From positions 62,001 through 126,000 of the forward strand of contig NZ_JAEQBW010000006.1 in assembly GCF_016679925.1 (NCBI RefSeq): a DNA stretch of 64,000 nucleotides. The letters run 5' to 3'. Of the stretch, positions 34,958 through 44,841 are shown piece by piece; the stretch's first letter is position 1, and every line of letters begins with the position of its first letter. Source of the DNA: Marivirga aurantiaca. Lineage in GTDB: Bacteria > Bacteroidota > Bacteroidia > Cytophagales > Cyclobacteriaceae. Position numbers and translations under genes: made by a program. The notes under the pieces are model-generated. The model was given only the letters and a program-made list of their open reading frames with translations. It searched no databases and was not told the origin of the DNA.

Positions 34958-35521
34958 ATGAATGAGTTGAAGTTGAAAACTGCTTTTGATCCTTATTTTG
35001 AAGCACCAGTTGAGGTTTGGAAGAAATTTACAGATCTATGCCAACAAGTTAGCTTTAAGAAGAATGACATTATTAAGCAGTCAGGTGAAACTGAAAAAAA
35101 TGCATATTTTATTTTAGAAGGTGCTTGTGGAATCTTTTTATGGAAGGAGAATAATTATGTATGTCTGGATATTGTATTGGAAAATAATTTTTTTGCTGAT
35201 CATATGTCGCTTATCACAGCAAAAATCTCCTCACTGGAAACTATAGCCCTGGAAAAAACTACCGCTTTACGAATTAGCAAAGCCAATATTGATAAACTCA
35301 AAAAAAGCCCTTTCGGCAGTGTTTTGTTTTTAATTGGAGCAGAAAGTTCATTTGTAGAAAAGCAACAGCAACAAATAGATTTGTTAATGAAAACTGCCGA
35401 GCAGCGCTACAATGAGCTTTTTAAAAAGAACCCTGAATTAATTCAGCGTATTGCGCAAAAGCATATCGCTTCTTATTTAGGTATTACCACACAAAGCTTA
35501 AGCAGGATAAGAAAAAAATGA
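34958..35521 (+). CDS. Crp/Fnr-family transcriptional regulator
   Basis: A 187-residue regulator with a cyclic-nucleotide-binding-like barrel (KKNDIIKQSGETEKNAYFIL) and the C-terminal helix-turn-helix QKHIASYLGITTQSLSRIRK. The ATG at 34958 gives the usual N-terminus; a GTG at 34907 would add 17 residues. It is followed by an outer-membrane barrel gene after 57 bases, a plausible target. Confidence 0.86.
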   Translation: MNELKLKTAFDPYFEAPVEVWKKFTDLCQQVSFKKNDIIKQSGETEKNAYFILEGACGIFLWKENNYVCLDIVLENNFFADHMSLITAKISSLETIALEKTTALRISKANIDKLKKSPFGSVLFLIGAESSFVEKQQQQIDLLMKTAEQRYNELFKKNPELIQRIAQKHIASYLGITTQSLSRIRKK

Positions 35522-35578
35522 GCCTTTGCTTTTTTAACCTATGGTAACTTTTTTGGCATTGATTGTATTCAAATTTGC

Positions 35579-36181
35579 ATGATGAATTACAACATGAAAT
35601 TTGGAACAATGAAAATGAAAGTAACATTTATTATTATCTTTATATTATCAGGTTTGACTGTTAATGGGCAGGTCGAAAAAGAATTGAATAAGAAGGGCTT
35701 TGTCTTTGGAGTTTCTTCAGGCGTTTCACACACTCTCATCAATTTTCCTACTGAGGAATTAAGTATTGCAGGCATTGGCATTAATTGGAAGGTAGGTTAT
35801 ATGTTGAATACTAATTTAGCTGTATTGTTAAATGGAGCTATTTCGATCTATGAGTATGATTTAACAGATAGACCGAGAAAGAGAGATTTTGGAGGGATTT
35901 TTCCTTCTGCCCAATATTGGATTTCCGATAGGTTTTGGATTTTAGGTGGTGTAGGTTTAGCAACTGACGCACCTGTATTTTTCGATCTTAAACCGGAAAA
36001 CCCGGATGAGCTAAAATATTATACGGGAGTAGGGGTTATTTCAAGTGTTGGATTTGAATTTTATCGCACTTCTAAACTAATGTTTGATATACAGGCAAGG
36101 GTTATTTATGACAGCATTCATTTTCCTGAGGCAAGAGTAAATGGATTAAGTAGTTCACTATTATTAGGAATTAATTTTTAA
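35579..36181 (+). CDS. Exported outer-membrane beta-barrel-like protein
   Basis: A protein of up to 200 residues. A signal peptide (MKMKVTFIIIFILSGLTV, ending NGQ) suggests the true start is the ATG at 35609. The mature part has alternating strands and ends with LLLGINF, as in small barrels. The family is unnamed to me. It lies directly behind a Crp/Fnr gene. Confidence 0.72.
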   Translation: MMNYNMKFGTMKMKVTFIIIFILSGLTVNGQVEKELNKKGFVFGVSSGVSHTLINFPTEELSIAGIGINWKVGYMLNTNLAVLLNGAISIYEYDLTDRPRKRDFGGIFPSAQYWISDRFWILGGVGLATDAPVFFDLKPENPDELKYYTGVGVISSVGFEFYRTSKLMFDIQARVIYDSIHFPEARVNGLSSSLLLGINF

Positions 36182-36513
36182 GAATTTGAGGTGCGGATAA
36201 TACGCTATCTCATTGTATCTACTATAAGATACTACAAAATGAAGGCTTTTTGAAGAAAGAAGTCTTAGTTTTGCGGCATATCCTGCCCTGTTGACGGGGG
36301 CAATATCATTAATAGTCGAACCCAGGTTTGTAAATTAAAACAGAAAAAACTTAACATCCTCATATCTGTAGTTTATAAATAGAATGATTAAATATATTAC
36401 ATGAATTAGTAAAATCCTTTAAAATGAGTTAACATTATATCGATAAAAAATACTAATGTATTTTTTGTAAGTCATTAATTAATAGGGGTTTATGATTTTA
36501 ACAATTTGAAAGA
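36182..36513. other. Intergenic region before the type IX cargo gene
   Basis: This 332-base gap is AT-rich and presumably holds the promoter of the gene at 36514. I found no hairpin, small gene or RNA in it. Confidence 0.3.
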
Positions 36514-38265
36514 ATGAGTGTTGGTCAGGTTTTAGGGTCGTTTTTAAGATATGGAGTTTTATTTATTGGGCTGTTTTTAGCAGGAAAAGTAATGGCTTCG
36601 GACACTACCAATGCCACCAAGGCTCAATTACTTTCTAAGAAAGATGGCAAGGTACTCAATTTGCCTTTTTATGGTGTCAAATCCACTTCAGCAGTTGATA
36701 TTTTTGAGGTTGTGGCAGATCCTACAGCGCTTACTATTGAAAAAGGGGCCTATGGTGTGGTGAACATAACTATTAACAGGGAATCTATTTTTACCGGGCA
36801 GGTTAACCTTACCATCTTTCCAAGTCCCGGCTTACCCGATAATGTTTCTGCCAATTTTTCACCATCTTCTGTAGCGAGTGAAAGTACTTCTTCGGTACTT
36901 ACTTTAAGTGTAGGTGAAGGTGCGGAAAGTGGCGATTATTCCATAGTGATAGCCGGAACAGGTAACTATGAGGGCGCAACAAAATTAAGAACGGTTGCCA
37001 TTACCTTAACCATTAGAGATATTGAGCCACCGGGTACAGTGGCTAGCTTTTCTTTTTTAGAAAATAGTACTCCACTATCAAATCTAAGTGAAGTAGGAGG
37101 AAATATTTCTGTAGATGAATTGGATATGCCGGATGTTTTAAATTTCCGTGCCAACACAAGTGGGGCAGCTAATGAAGTAAAATGGATTTTTAAAGAACAA
37201 GGTAGTGGAAATGCCATCCGCACTTATACTGATGGTACAGCGCCATATACATTGTATGATAATGGTGGTTGGACAGTCGTGCCGGGCATTTACGAACTTG
37301 AAGCCATTCAGGTGAACGAGGGGGTTGAGGGAACTCCAAAACAAATTGTAATTACCATAAATGCTGCACCTGAACCTTCTATCTCAATCAGTTCTTCTCC
37401 TGCTTCTTTATCAGTTTTTCAAGGAGAATCTATTGGTAGTCAAATAACATTAACACCTAATGTTACCTATTCGGGAGAAGTAACATTGAGTACCAATGAC
37501 TTACCCACAGGTGTTACGGCAGCTTTTTCTCCGCCAACACTTAATACGAGCGGAACCTCTACAGTAACTTTTACTATAGCCGATAATGCAACCGTAGGTA
37601 GCTCATCTATTATTATTACTGGAGTTGGTGTTGGGGGGGTGGAAGCCAATACAACAATTGACCTGACTGTTACTAGAGTTTCATTTCCTGATTTTGAACT
37701 CACCCTTGGGAAGAATCAATTGAATTTAATGCAAGGAGAGGAAGCGCAAGTCAATATATTAATAGAGGCTATCGATGGTTTTGATGAAGCTGTTGCTTTT
37801 GAAGTTTCCTCCTCCAATCCGCAAGTTCAATTAATTATTGAGCCTGCTATATTGGAAGAAGGTGCCGGTGAAAGCGAACTAAGTATCATTACTGATGAAA
37901 ATACTCCTGTTGGTGAGATTGAGATTATGCTTGTAGCAAGTTCCGATTCAAAAGAGAAAAGTGCAACAATTAGCCTATTAGTGGAACTTATACCAGTGGA
38001 CATAAAGCCCAGAAACCAGTTTTCTCCCAATGGAGATGGAATTGATGATTTCTGGGAAATTGAGGAAATAGAAGAAGTTCCTGATTTTTTAGTGATAGTA
38101 TATGATAGAGCAGGACGGGAGGTTTACAGTGCACAACCCTACAAAAATGAATGGGATGGTACCAATAAAAATGGAGAGCAACTAAATCCTACCACCTATT
38201 TTTACGTGGTACGTGATGCTGCCGGTAATACGGTGAAGTCAGGTAGCGTGAATTTGTTACAATGA
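36514..38265 (+). CDS. Secreted protein with gliding-motility-type C-terminal sorting domain
   Basis: A 583-residue exported protein. After a signal peptide (to about residue 28) come several immunoglobulin-like modules, two of them clearly related (SVFQGESIGSQITLTPNV and LMQGEEAQVNILIEA, each with VxVxxG-type endings). The last 90 residues are a type B type IX sorting domain (CHU_C): NQFSPNGDGIDDFWEI, then VYDRAGREVY and NEWDGTNKNGEQLNPTTYFY. It is predicted to be carried to the surface or medium by the type IX system. The PorP/SprF-type gene that usually partners such cargo follows it. Confidence 0.9.
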   Translation: MSVGQVLGSFLRYGVLFIGLFLAGKVMASDTTNATKAQLLSKKDGKVLNLPFYGVKSTSAVDIFEVVADPTALTIEKGAYGVVNITINRESIFTGQVNLTIFPSPGLPDNVSANFSPSSVASESTSSVLTLSVGEGAESGDYSIVIAGTGNYEGATKLRTVAITLTIRDIEPPGTVASFSFLENSTPLSNLSEVGGNISVDELDMPDVLNFRANTSGAANEVKWIFKEQGSGNAIRTYTDGTAPYTLYDNGGWTVVPGIYELEAIQVNEGVEGTPKQIVITINAAPEPSISISSSPASLSVFQGESIGSQITLTPNVTYSGEVTLSTNDLPTGVTAAFSPPTLNTSGTSTVTFTIADNATVGSSSIIITGVGVGGVEANTTIDLTVTRVSFPDFELTLGKNQLNLMQGEEAQVNILIEAIDGFDEAVAFEVSSSNPQVQLIIEPAILEEGAGESELSIITDENTPVGEIEIMLVASSDSKEKSATISLLVELIPVDIKPRNQFSPNGDGIDDFWEIEEIEEVPDFLVIVYDRAGREVYSAQPYKNEWDGTNKNGEQLNPTTYFYVVRDAAGNTVKSGSVNLLQ

Positions 38266-38474
38266 AAATATAGAATTGGCTTCTCATACATTACTCCTGA
38301 ATTATGGAATAAAGAAAAGTTTCCTGCTTTAAAGTGAAGAAAATAGGGCTGATCTTGTGAACTTACTATAGAAAGGAAAGTAGGTAAATGTTTTTATATT
38401 GCAGCGAAATTGAAGAGTTTTGATGTTTGCCAATAAAAGTATAATCTATAGATGGATAGCATTGAGCAGCTGAT

Positions 38475-39827
38475 ATGAAGAGAAATGAAATGAAAAAGAT
38501 ATTTTTCACACTTTTACTTTGTGTTACTGTTTTTATAACAAAAGCACAGGTTTTTCAGGTGCCCAATCAATATTTTGTATCACCTTATTCTTTTAATCCT
38601 GCTTATGCAGGCCTGGAAGGCTATACCTACATCCAATTAATGCACAAGCAACAGTGGTTGGGCATAGAAAATGCCCCGGGCTTATCCAATGTAGCCATTC
38701 AGTTCCCTGTTAAAAGAAGATTTAACCTCGGTGGCAATCTTTTTTATGACCAAAATGGATTGATCAAAACTACATCTGCAATGGTTTCAGGTAACTTTCT
38801 CATTCCTTTCAGCCCCTCTCAAAGGTTGAGCTTTGGGTTGTCAGGAGGTTTTTTCAATACAGAATATGATATCAATAATTCAAGCAATCCGGATGATCCC
38901 GCCATTGCCAATTTTAATGCTGCTTATAATCCTGTTGTCAGTTTAGGGATAGCTTACTATAGTCCTGCCTTTCATGTAGGTGTTGCCCTTCCCAGTTTAT
39001 TGGGCAATACACTTATTAATCCGGAAATTCCTGAAAAGCCATATGAGGTTTTTTATGAACAAATGATTTTTTCTATTGGCTATAAACTTAGATCACCTTC
39101 AGGTGGTATTGCTTTTGAACCTTCTGCTATTTATAAAATGGAGAAAGGTGTAGAGGATTATATGGAATTCTCAGGAGTTTTGAATTTTGCAGAATCCATC
39201 TATGTAGGAGGATCTTTTAGACCGGAATATGGCCCTTCAATTCTGTTTGGGTTTAATTTGGGGGCTTTAAGGTTTGGATATTCCTACGAACTGGCAGGAG
39301 AGCAGGTAGATCAGTTTGGTCAGGGAAGCCACGAGTTTTTAGTAGGCTTGAAAATAGGAAAGAAAAAATCCTTTGCAGTGAAAAAACCGAAGGAAAAACC
39401 AGTGCCTGTTAAAAAAGAGCCTGTAGTTAAAGAACCAGTCAAAAAAGAAGTGGTTGAAGAACCTAAAGAAGAAGTAAAACCACAGGTGGATACAGTTAAA
39501 GTTGAAAAACCACGTCCTATTATTAAAAAGGATCCGGTTCCGCAAAAAACTGTAAAACCACAACCGCAAGAACCCGAACCAAAAGAGGTAACTTATTTTG
39601 TGATCATAGGGGCATTTAATAGTCTGGAAAATGCAAATGAATATATCACTAAAATGCAGGAGGAAGGTTTTAAGGAAGTAAGTCAGATTTACAATCCGAA
39701 GAGCGGCCTTAATTATGTGTATATTCTGGAAACCAAAGATGTTGATGAAGCCAGGGCTATGAGAATGGTCATGCGTCAAACGGATGGATTTGATGAAACC
39801 TGGATTTACATAAGAGAGGATAATTAG
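38475..39827 (+). CDS. PorP/SprF-family protein fused to a SPOR domain
   Basis: A 450-residue protein. A signal peptide (ending TKAQ) is followed by a PorP/SprF barrel (about 25-300) with FNPAYAGLEGYTYIQLMHKQ and AYNPVVSLGIAYY. A Lys/Pro/Glu/Val-rich linker (about 300-370) leads to a SPOR domain (VTYFVIIGAFNSLENANEYI to the end), which binds denuded septal peptidoglycan. PorP/SprF proteins help deliver type B type IX cargo such as the neighbour at 36514. The SPOR fusion is not part of the common family plan and could anchor the barrel at the cell wall. Confidence 0.88.
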   Translation: MKRNEMKKIFFTLLLCVTVFITKAQVFQVPNQYFVSPYSFNPAYAGLEGYTYIQLMHKQQWLGIENAPGLSNVAIQFPVKRRFNLGGNLFYDQNGLIKTTSAMVSGNFLIPFSPSQRLSFGLSGGFFNTEYDINNSSNPDDPAIANFNAAYNPVVSLGIAYYSPAFHVGVALPSLLGNTLINPEIPEKPYEVFYEQMIFSIGYKLRSPSGGIAFEPSAIYKMEKGVEDYMEFSGVLNFAESIYVGGSFRPEYGPSILFGFNLGALRFGYSYELAGEQVDQFGQGSHEFLVGLKIGKKKSFAVKKPKEKPVPVKKEPVVKEPVKKEVVEEPKEEVKPQVDTVKVEKPRPIIKKDPVPQKTVKPQPQEPEPKEVTYFVIIGAFNSLENANEYITKMQEEGFKEVSQIYNPKSGLNYVYILETKDVDEARAMRMVMRQTDGFDETWIYIREDN

Positions 39828-39830
39828 AGA

Positions 39831-40154
39831 GCTCTTGATAAATACTTCAATGTTCGAGAGCCAAATAAAATTTGCTCGGAGTTAGCGCGTGGGTGGACAA
39901 AAAGGCGGGGAGCGCGTGGAACTGTAGCGTGGAAGCATCTTTTTGTCTTGATTTTTTGTATCTTTTTGATCAAGCAAAAAGATTAGCGAATAAAATTTGG
40001 TTTAAAAATACTTAAAATTATGATTAAACCTCAGTATTAAATGAAATTACTGTTTATTGAGGTTTTGTACTTAGGTTTAAATTTAAAGAAACACTAATAA
40101 AAGTAAGGATATCCAGTTTATTGCTGAAATTTATTTTTCATGAGGAGCCTAATT
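39831..40154 (+). repeat. Dispersed repeat R, copy 4
   Basis: The longest copy of repeat R, starting four bases after the PorP/SprF stop. It lacks the first small hairpin seen in copies 1-3 but keeps the main hairpin (39937-39983) with ATCTTTTTGTCTTGAT paired to ATCAAGCAAAAAGAT. The 3' end GAAACACTAA matches copy 1, and TTTATTTTTCATGAGGAGCC matches copy 3. Confidence 0.85.
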
Positions 40155-40213
40155 AAGGTTGCTAAAAAACAGCTGATAATAGTAACGTCTGTCAATAATC
40201 CTTGAGTCACATT

Positions 40214-40263
40214 CAACCGGAAAGTGGCTTTTTTCTATGTTTTTCATTTTACTTCCGGTTTTC
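40214..40263 (+). terminator. Terminator-like hairpin upstream of the export operon
   Basis: AACCGGAAAGT pairs with ACTTCCGGTT with a one-base bulge across a T-rich loop, followed by TTTT. It separates repeat R copy 4 from the operon starting at 40381. The rest of the 553-base gap has no gene. Confidence 0.45.
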
Positions 40264-40380
40264 TACATTTCACCTTTAATTTTCTACACTACGCTTAAAT
40301 ATTTTTTTTAAGCCGGAGCCTTTCTGCCATTTTTATCCTGTCATAAAGAAAAATGTACAAGGAATAAAAAAAATGGTAAA

Positions 40381-41721
40381 ATGAATATTAACGCATTTAA
40401 ATTCTTGCTACCGATTTTTATAGTAGGATTGGTAGCCGGGAAGTCTTCAGCACAAGTGGTATTCCAATCTTTGGATGACGCTTTTGAGTTTGCGGATTTG
40501 CATCAGACCGATCTGCAAATAGCAAATGCAAGACAAGAGATAGCTACTTTAAATCAAAAAAATACCCTTAGTTCGCTTTTGCCACAAGTGAAGGCTTTTG
40601 GTAATTTTGATGATTACGTGAGCCTGCCTGTTCAATTAATCCCGGCAGAAATATTTGGAGGACAACCGGGCGAATTTGCGGAGGTACAGTTTGGTACGCA
40701 ATACCAATTGAATGTAGGTCTGGAAGCATCCATTCCTCTAATTAACACCATGGCCTGGAACAAGAGAAAATCGTCCGGCTTGGAAGCAGCAGCCTCAAAT
40801 TACCAGCAAGAACAAGTGAAACAACAACTTTACGAAAAGATTGCCCGCGCTTATTACCTCTCATTGTTGGCTAAGGAAGCATCTCGTTTAAGTCTTGAAA
40901 ACCGGAAGGCAAGTACAGCTATTTTGAATGTAGCACAATCTCAATGGGACACTGGTTTGTTGGAGAAATTGCCCCTCAACAGAATGAAAGCAAATGATGA
41001 AAAGGCGAATAATCAATTGTTGATTAATCAAAAATCTGAACAGAATAACCTGGATGTCCTGAAGAATTTATGTGGAATCCCTTTAGAAGAAGATTTGCTT
41101 TTGGAAGAATCATTGCCATCAACAGAAAGAAAGTTAACCGCTGAAAGCAGTTTGGACTATGCTATCCTCAGACAACCCGGTGTTTTGGCTGCTGAACAAA
41201 AGATTAAAATTGCTCAAAATGAATTGAAAGGAATAAACACTTCCTTTTTGCCACAACTTTCTGCCTTTGGAAGATATTCGCAGCAAGCCTGGAGCAATAA
41301 CCTGGATTTTGGAGCTTATGATTGGTATGAGGTCGCTGTTATTGGAATGCGGCTGGAATGGACTCTTTTCTCCGGGAATAAAAGAAACAATGACAGAGGA
41401 TTGGCCAGGAATTCACTGGCCATTGCTGAATGGGAAAAGAAGAAATTCATTTCGGACAAGCAAGCGGAACATGATGAATTATGGAGAGAATACCATTTAT
41501 CCTCTTCTTTGATTCAATCATTGAAGAGAACCTCTCAATTGTTTGACGAAAATTTTCAAATGGCTCAGGATCAATATCAGGAAGGTATTATTTCCACAGA
41601 TGAATTATTGTCCATTCAAAAGGAAATGTGGGAGGCACAAAGGGAGTATTTATCCGGCCTGGCCAATTACTTTATTACAAGTGCAATATTATCTGTTAAA
41701 AGTGAGACGAATCTTAATTAA
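40381..41721 (+). CDS. TolC-family outer-membrane efflux protein
   Basis: A 446-residue exported protein (signal peptide ending SSAQ) with the two long coiled-coil halves of TolC proteins; typical stretches are SLLPQVKAFGNFDDYV, SLLAKEASRLSLENRK and QDQYQEGIISTDELLSIQKE. It forms the outer-membrane duct of the export system encoded by the next three genes. The next gene starts 11 bases after the stop. It is the first gene of an operon that runs to 46761. Confidence 0.9.
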   Translation: MNINAFKFLLPIFIVGLVAGKSSAQVVFQSLDDAFEFADLHQTDLQIANARQEIATLNQKNTLSSLLPQVKAFGNFDDYVSLPVQLIPAEIFGGQPGEFAEVQFGTQYQLNVGLEASIPLINTMAWNKRKSSGLEAAASNYQQEQVKQQLYEKIARAYYLSLLAKEASRLSLENRKASTAILNVAQSQWDTGLLEKLPLNRMKANDEKANNQLLINQKSEQNNLDVLKNLCGIPLEEDLLLEESLPSTERKLTAESSLDYAILRQPGVLAAEQKIKIAQNELKGINTSFLPQLSAFGRYSQQAWSNNLDFGAYDWYEVAVIGMRLEWTLFSGNKRNNDRGLARNSLAIAEWEKKKFISDKQAEHDELWREYHLSSSLIQSLKRTSQLFDENFQMAQDQYQEGIISTDELLSIQKEMWEAQREYLSGLANYFITSAILSVKSETNLN

Positions 41722-41732
41722 ATTAATTTAAA

Positions 41733-42857
41733 ATGTTGACCAAAAATCTTAAAAGACAAAATTTCCTGATACTTGGAGGCCTGCTGTTGGCCATTTTGAT
41801 GGGCTTAAATGCCTGTGGTGATTCGGAGGAAACTATACAGGCGGAAAGGAAATCCTTGATGGAAGCAGTTTATGCTTCAGGATATATTCAGGCAGAAGGA
41901 GAGTATGAACTGGTAGCACAATCGGAAGGAGTACTCAAAGAACAATTGGTGCAGGAGGGGGAAATAGTGAAAGCCGGGCAAACACTTTTTACCATTGAAA
42001 GCAACTCAGCCCAGGCGCAACTGGACAATGCTTTGAGAGCCTATCGATTGGCAGAGGCCAATGCAAAGGAAAGCAGTCCTCGCTTACAGGAGGTACAAAG
42101 TGCGATGAAAATGGCAGAGGATAAATACCTTGCCGATTCCATCAACTTCAGACGATATCAGAACCTTTGGGAAAAGCAGGCCACATCGGAAGCGGCATAT
42201 GATGCAGCAAGGCTAAGTTTTGAGCAATCGAAAGAAGCATTTCAAAAAAGCAGGCATGCCTTAAAACTACTGCGTGATCAATTGCAATTTGAAAAGGAAC
42301 AGGCCTTGAATAACCTTAAAATTGCTCGGGAAAGTAGTGGCTTTTACCAGATCAAAAGTAAAGCAGATGGTATATTTTTTCAGGCCTACAAAGAAGTTGG
42401 TGAATTGGTAAGGCCTGGGCAGCCTATCGCTTTGTTAGGAAAAGGGAATACTTTTTTTGCCAATTTGAGCGTAGATGAACAGGATGTGATGCGCATTCAA
42501 AAAGGACAAAAAGTTATTCTAAAAATTGATGCTTATCCGGACATGCACTTTAAGGCCATCCTGCATAAAATTTATGCCAAAGTAGATCCCCGGGAGCAGT
42601 CCTTGAGGGTAGACGCCTTGTTGGAAGATAGCTTGCCGGCTGCTTATACCGGCCTGGCATTGGAGGCTAATATTGTCATCTCTGAAAAGCAAAATGCATT
42701 GGTGGTGCCCAGAACTTTAATCCTGGCTGGTGATAGTGTGGAGATCATGACGGAAGAAGGAAAGCAAAAAGTGAAAATAGAGAAGGGTATAGAAACCCTT
42801 AATGAAATAGAAATTATTTCAGGAATTAGCGAAGAAACTGAAATTATTAAACCATGA
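41733..42857 (+). CDS. Periplasmic adaptor lipoprotein (HlyD/MacA type)
   Basis: A 374-residue lipoprotein (LNAC lipobox, Cys28) of the membrane-fusion family. The order is biotinyl-lipoyl half-motif (VLKEQLVQEGEIVKAGQTLF), a helical hairpin (about 85-185), the second lipoyl half (KADGIFFQAYKEVGELV) and beta-barrel domain. It bridges the ABC permease and the TolC duct. Its stop overlaps the permease start (ATGA). Confidence 0.9.
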   Translation: MLTKNLKRQNFLILGGLLLAILMGLNACGDSEETIQAERKSLMEAVYASGYIQAEGEYELVAQSEGVLKEQLVQEGEIVKAGQTLFTIESNSAQAQLDNALRAYRLAEANAKESSPRLQEVQSAMKMAEDKYLADSINFRRYQNLWEKQATSEAAYDAARLSFEQSKEAFQKSRHALKLLRDQLQFEKEQALNNLKIARESSGFYQIKSKADGIFFQAYKEVGELVRPGQPIALLGKGNTFFANLSVDEQDVMRIQKGQKVILKIDAYPDMHFKAILHKIYAKVDPREQSLRVDALLEDSLPAAYTGLALEANIVISEKQNALVVPRTLILAGDSVEIMTEEGKQKVKIEKGIETLNEIEIISGISEETEIIKP

Positions 42858-44101
42858 ACTTAAGTCTCTCAATAGCTAAAACGCATTTATTGGCCAAGCC
42901 AAAACAGACCATTGTGGCAATGCTGGGAGTCACTTTTGGTATTGGTATGTTCATTACCATGGTTAGCCTCATGACTGGCCTCAATGATTTTACAGAAGAA
43001 CTGACTATGTCTTCTACCCCGGATATCCGGATTTATAAGGACATTACCCAGGAAAGACCTTCTATTTTGGAAGAGGTTAACCCGGATGGAATAAACCTTG
43101 TCCATCATCAGAAACCAAAAAATGAAAGCCAGAAAATAAGAAATGCCTTTCAAATAGCGGAGCTTTTAAAAGCAGATCCTGAAGTACTGGGAGCAGCTCC
43201 TCAATTGTCCAGCAGAGTGTTTTACAATTATGGGCCGGTTCAACTCAATGGTGTGATTGCCGGAGTAGATATTTTGGAGGAAGACAAATTATTCGACATC
43301 CAATCTCATATGAAAGAAGGAAACCTGCAGAGCCTGATGGTCTCCACAAATGGACTTATAATGGGTTCCGGACTGGCACGTAAACTCAATGCCAAATTGA
43401 ATGATCGTGTGGTAGTTACTACACCGGGTGGTTTTACCATAACTTTAAATGTGGTGGGGATTTTTCAAATGGGCTTGGGGGAAATAGATAATATAAAAAG
43501 TTATGCATCCATTCAGACGGTGCAAAAGATTCTGGAAAAAGACCCTTCCTATGTTACTGAAATCAGTATAAAACTCATAGATCTTGATCAGGCAAAAGAG
43601 AAAGCTAAAAGTATAGAAGCTACTTTTGGCTATAAAGCGGAAGATTGGGAAACCGCTAATTCCACTTTTCTAACAGGGGCTATCATTCGAAATATTATGA
43701 CTTATTCGGTAGCCATCACCTTGCTGATTGTGGCAGGATTCGGCATTTACAATATTCTGAATATGACCATTTTTAGCAAAATGAAAGACATTGCCATTTT
43801 AAAAGCCACAGGCTTTGCGGCCAAAGATGTGAGGGATATTTTCATTGCTCAATCCCTGGTTATTGGAATAGTGGGAAGCTTATTGGGTTTAATTGTGGGG
43901 TTTGTTTTGGCCTACATGATTTCCCTGGCACCTTTTGATGGGGGCGATTTTGTCTCCATGGATACCATGCCAGTAAGTTTTAGCCCTGTATTTTATATAA
44001 TAGGATTGGTTTTCGGAATTGCCACAACGGGTATTGCCGGATATTTGCCCTCCCGAAAGGCAGGAAAAGTGGATCCTATTGAAATATTGAGAGGGATTTA
44101 A
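42854..44101 (+). CDS. MacB/FtsX-type ABC transporter permease
   Basis: A 415-residue inner-membrane permease with one N-terminal helix, a large periplasmic domain (about 45-280) and three C-terminal helices, the FtsX plan. The C-terminal block MKDIAILKATGFAAKDV is characteristic. It moves substrate from the periplasm or outer leaflet through the adaptor and TolC by mechanotransmission. The gene overlaps the adaptor stop, and the ATPase follows about 56 bases later. Confidence 0.9.
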   Translation: MNLSLSIAKTHLLAKPKQTIVAMLGVTFGIGMFITMVSLMTGLNDFTEELTMSSTPDIRIYKDITQERPSILEEVNPDGINLVHHQKPKNESQKIRNAFQIAELLKADPEVLGAAPQLSSRVFYNYGPVQLNGVIAGVDILEEDKLFDIQSHMKEGNLQSLMVSTNGLIMGSGLARKLNAKLNDRVVVTTPGGFTITLNVVGIFQMGLGEIDNIKSYASIQTVQKILEKDPSYVTEISIKLIDLDQAKEKAKSIEATFGYKAEDWETANSTFLTGAIIRNIMTYSVAITLLIVAGFGIYNILNMTIFSKMKDIAILKATGFAAKDVRDIFIAQSLVIGIVGSLLGLIVGFVLAYMISLAPFDGGDFVSMDTMPVSFSPVFYIIGLVFGIATTGIAGYLPSRKAGKVDPIEILRGI

Positions 44102-44157
44102 TGCAAAGCGAAGATTTCTCACTCTTTGCTTCAGTATAAAATTTGATAATAGAAATA

Positions 44158-44835
44158 ATGAAGGATATCATTTTAAAGACACAACAAGTTAATAAGTACT
44201 TCTATGAACCGCAGCCATTTCATGTATTAAAATCCATTGATTTGGAAGTGTACAGGGGCGAATTCCTCAGCCTGGTGGGGAAGTCAGGTTGTGGAAAATC
44301 TACCTTAATGTATGTGTTGTCTACTATGGATACGGATTTTCAGGGACAACTGGAAATTAATGGAGATCAGCTGGCTGGTAAAAAACAAAATTACCTGGCA
44401 AAATTCAGAAATGAACATATTGGTTTTGTATTTCAATTCCATTTTTTACTTCCTGAGTTTACCGCTTTGCAGAATGTAATGCTTCCGGCACTTAAGCTGG
44501 GTAAATACTCTAAAAAGGAAGTGGAGAAAAGAGCTTATGAAAAGCTGGATATGCTTGGTATTAAAGAACATGCTGGAAAACTTTCTTCCAAACTTTCAGG
44601 TGGACAGCAGCAAAGGGTTGCCATAGCCAGGGCTTTGATCAATGATCCGGTGCTGATTATGGGCGATGAGCCTACAGGGAACCTGGATAGTCAGAATTCG
44701 GATAATGTCTTTAGCATTTTCAAGAGTCTCACACGGGACTTTGGACAAACTATTATAGCAGTGACCCACGATGAGGAATTCGCCTCCAATACTGACAGGA
44801 TCATTGAAATGAGTGATGGTGAAATTATAAATTGA
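44158..44835 (+). CDS. ABC transporter ATPase (MacB/LolD type)
   Basis: A 225-residue nucleotide-binding protein with all motifs: Walker [10 protein letters not shown] at 41-49, Q-loop in [12 protein letters not shown], signature [15 protein letters not shown], Walker [14 protein letters not shown], and H-loop in VTHDEEFA. It drives the permease at 42854. The start is set at the ATG at 44158; a TTG five codons upstream is less likely. Confidence 0.93.
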   Translation: MKDIILKTQQVNKYFYEPQPFHVLKSIDLEVYRGEFLSLVGKSGCGKSTLMYVLSTMDTDFQGQLEINGDQLAGKKQNYLAKFRNEHIGFVFQFHFLLPEFTALQNVMLPALKLGKYSKKEVEKRAYEKLDMLGIKEHAGKLSSKLSGGQQQRVAIARALINDPVLIMGDEPTGNLDSQNSDNVFSIFKSLTRDFGQTIIAVTHDEEFASNTDRIIEMSDGEIIN

Positions 44836-44841
44836 TGCTTC

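Noticed and set aside
39339-39779. 146-residue minus-strand open frame opposite the PorP/SprF-SPOR gene
   Set aside because: It is the antisense of the Lys/Pro-rich linker and SPOR domain; its Phe/Trp/Asn-rich content is an artefact of that composition.
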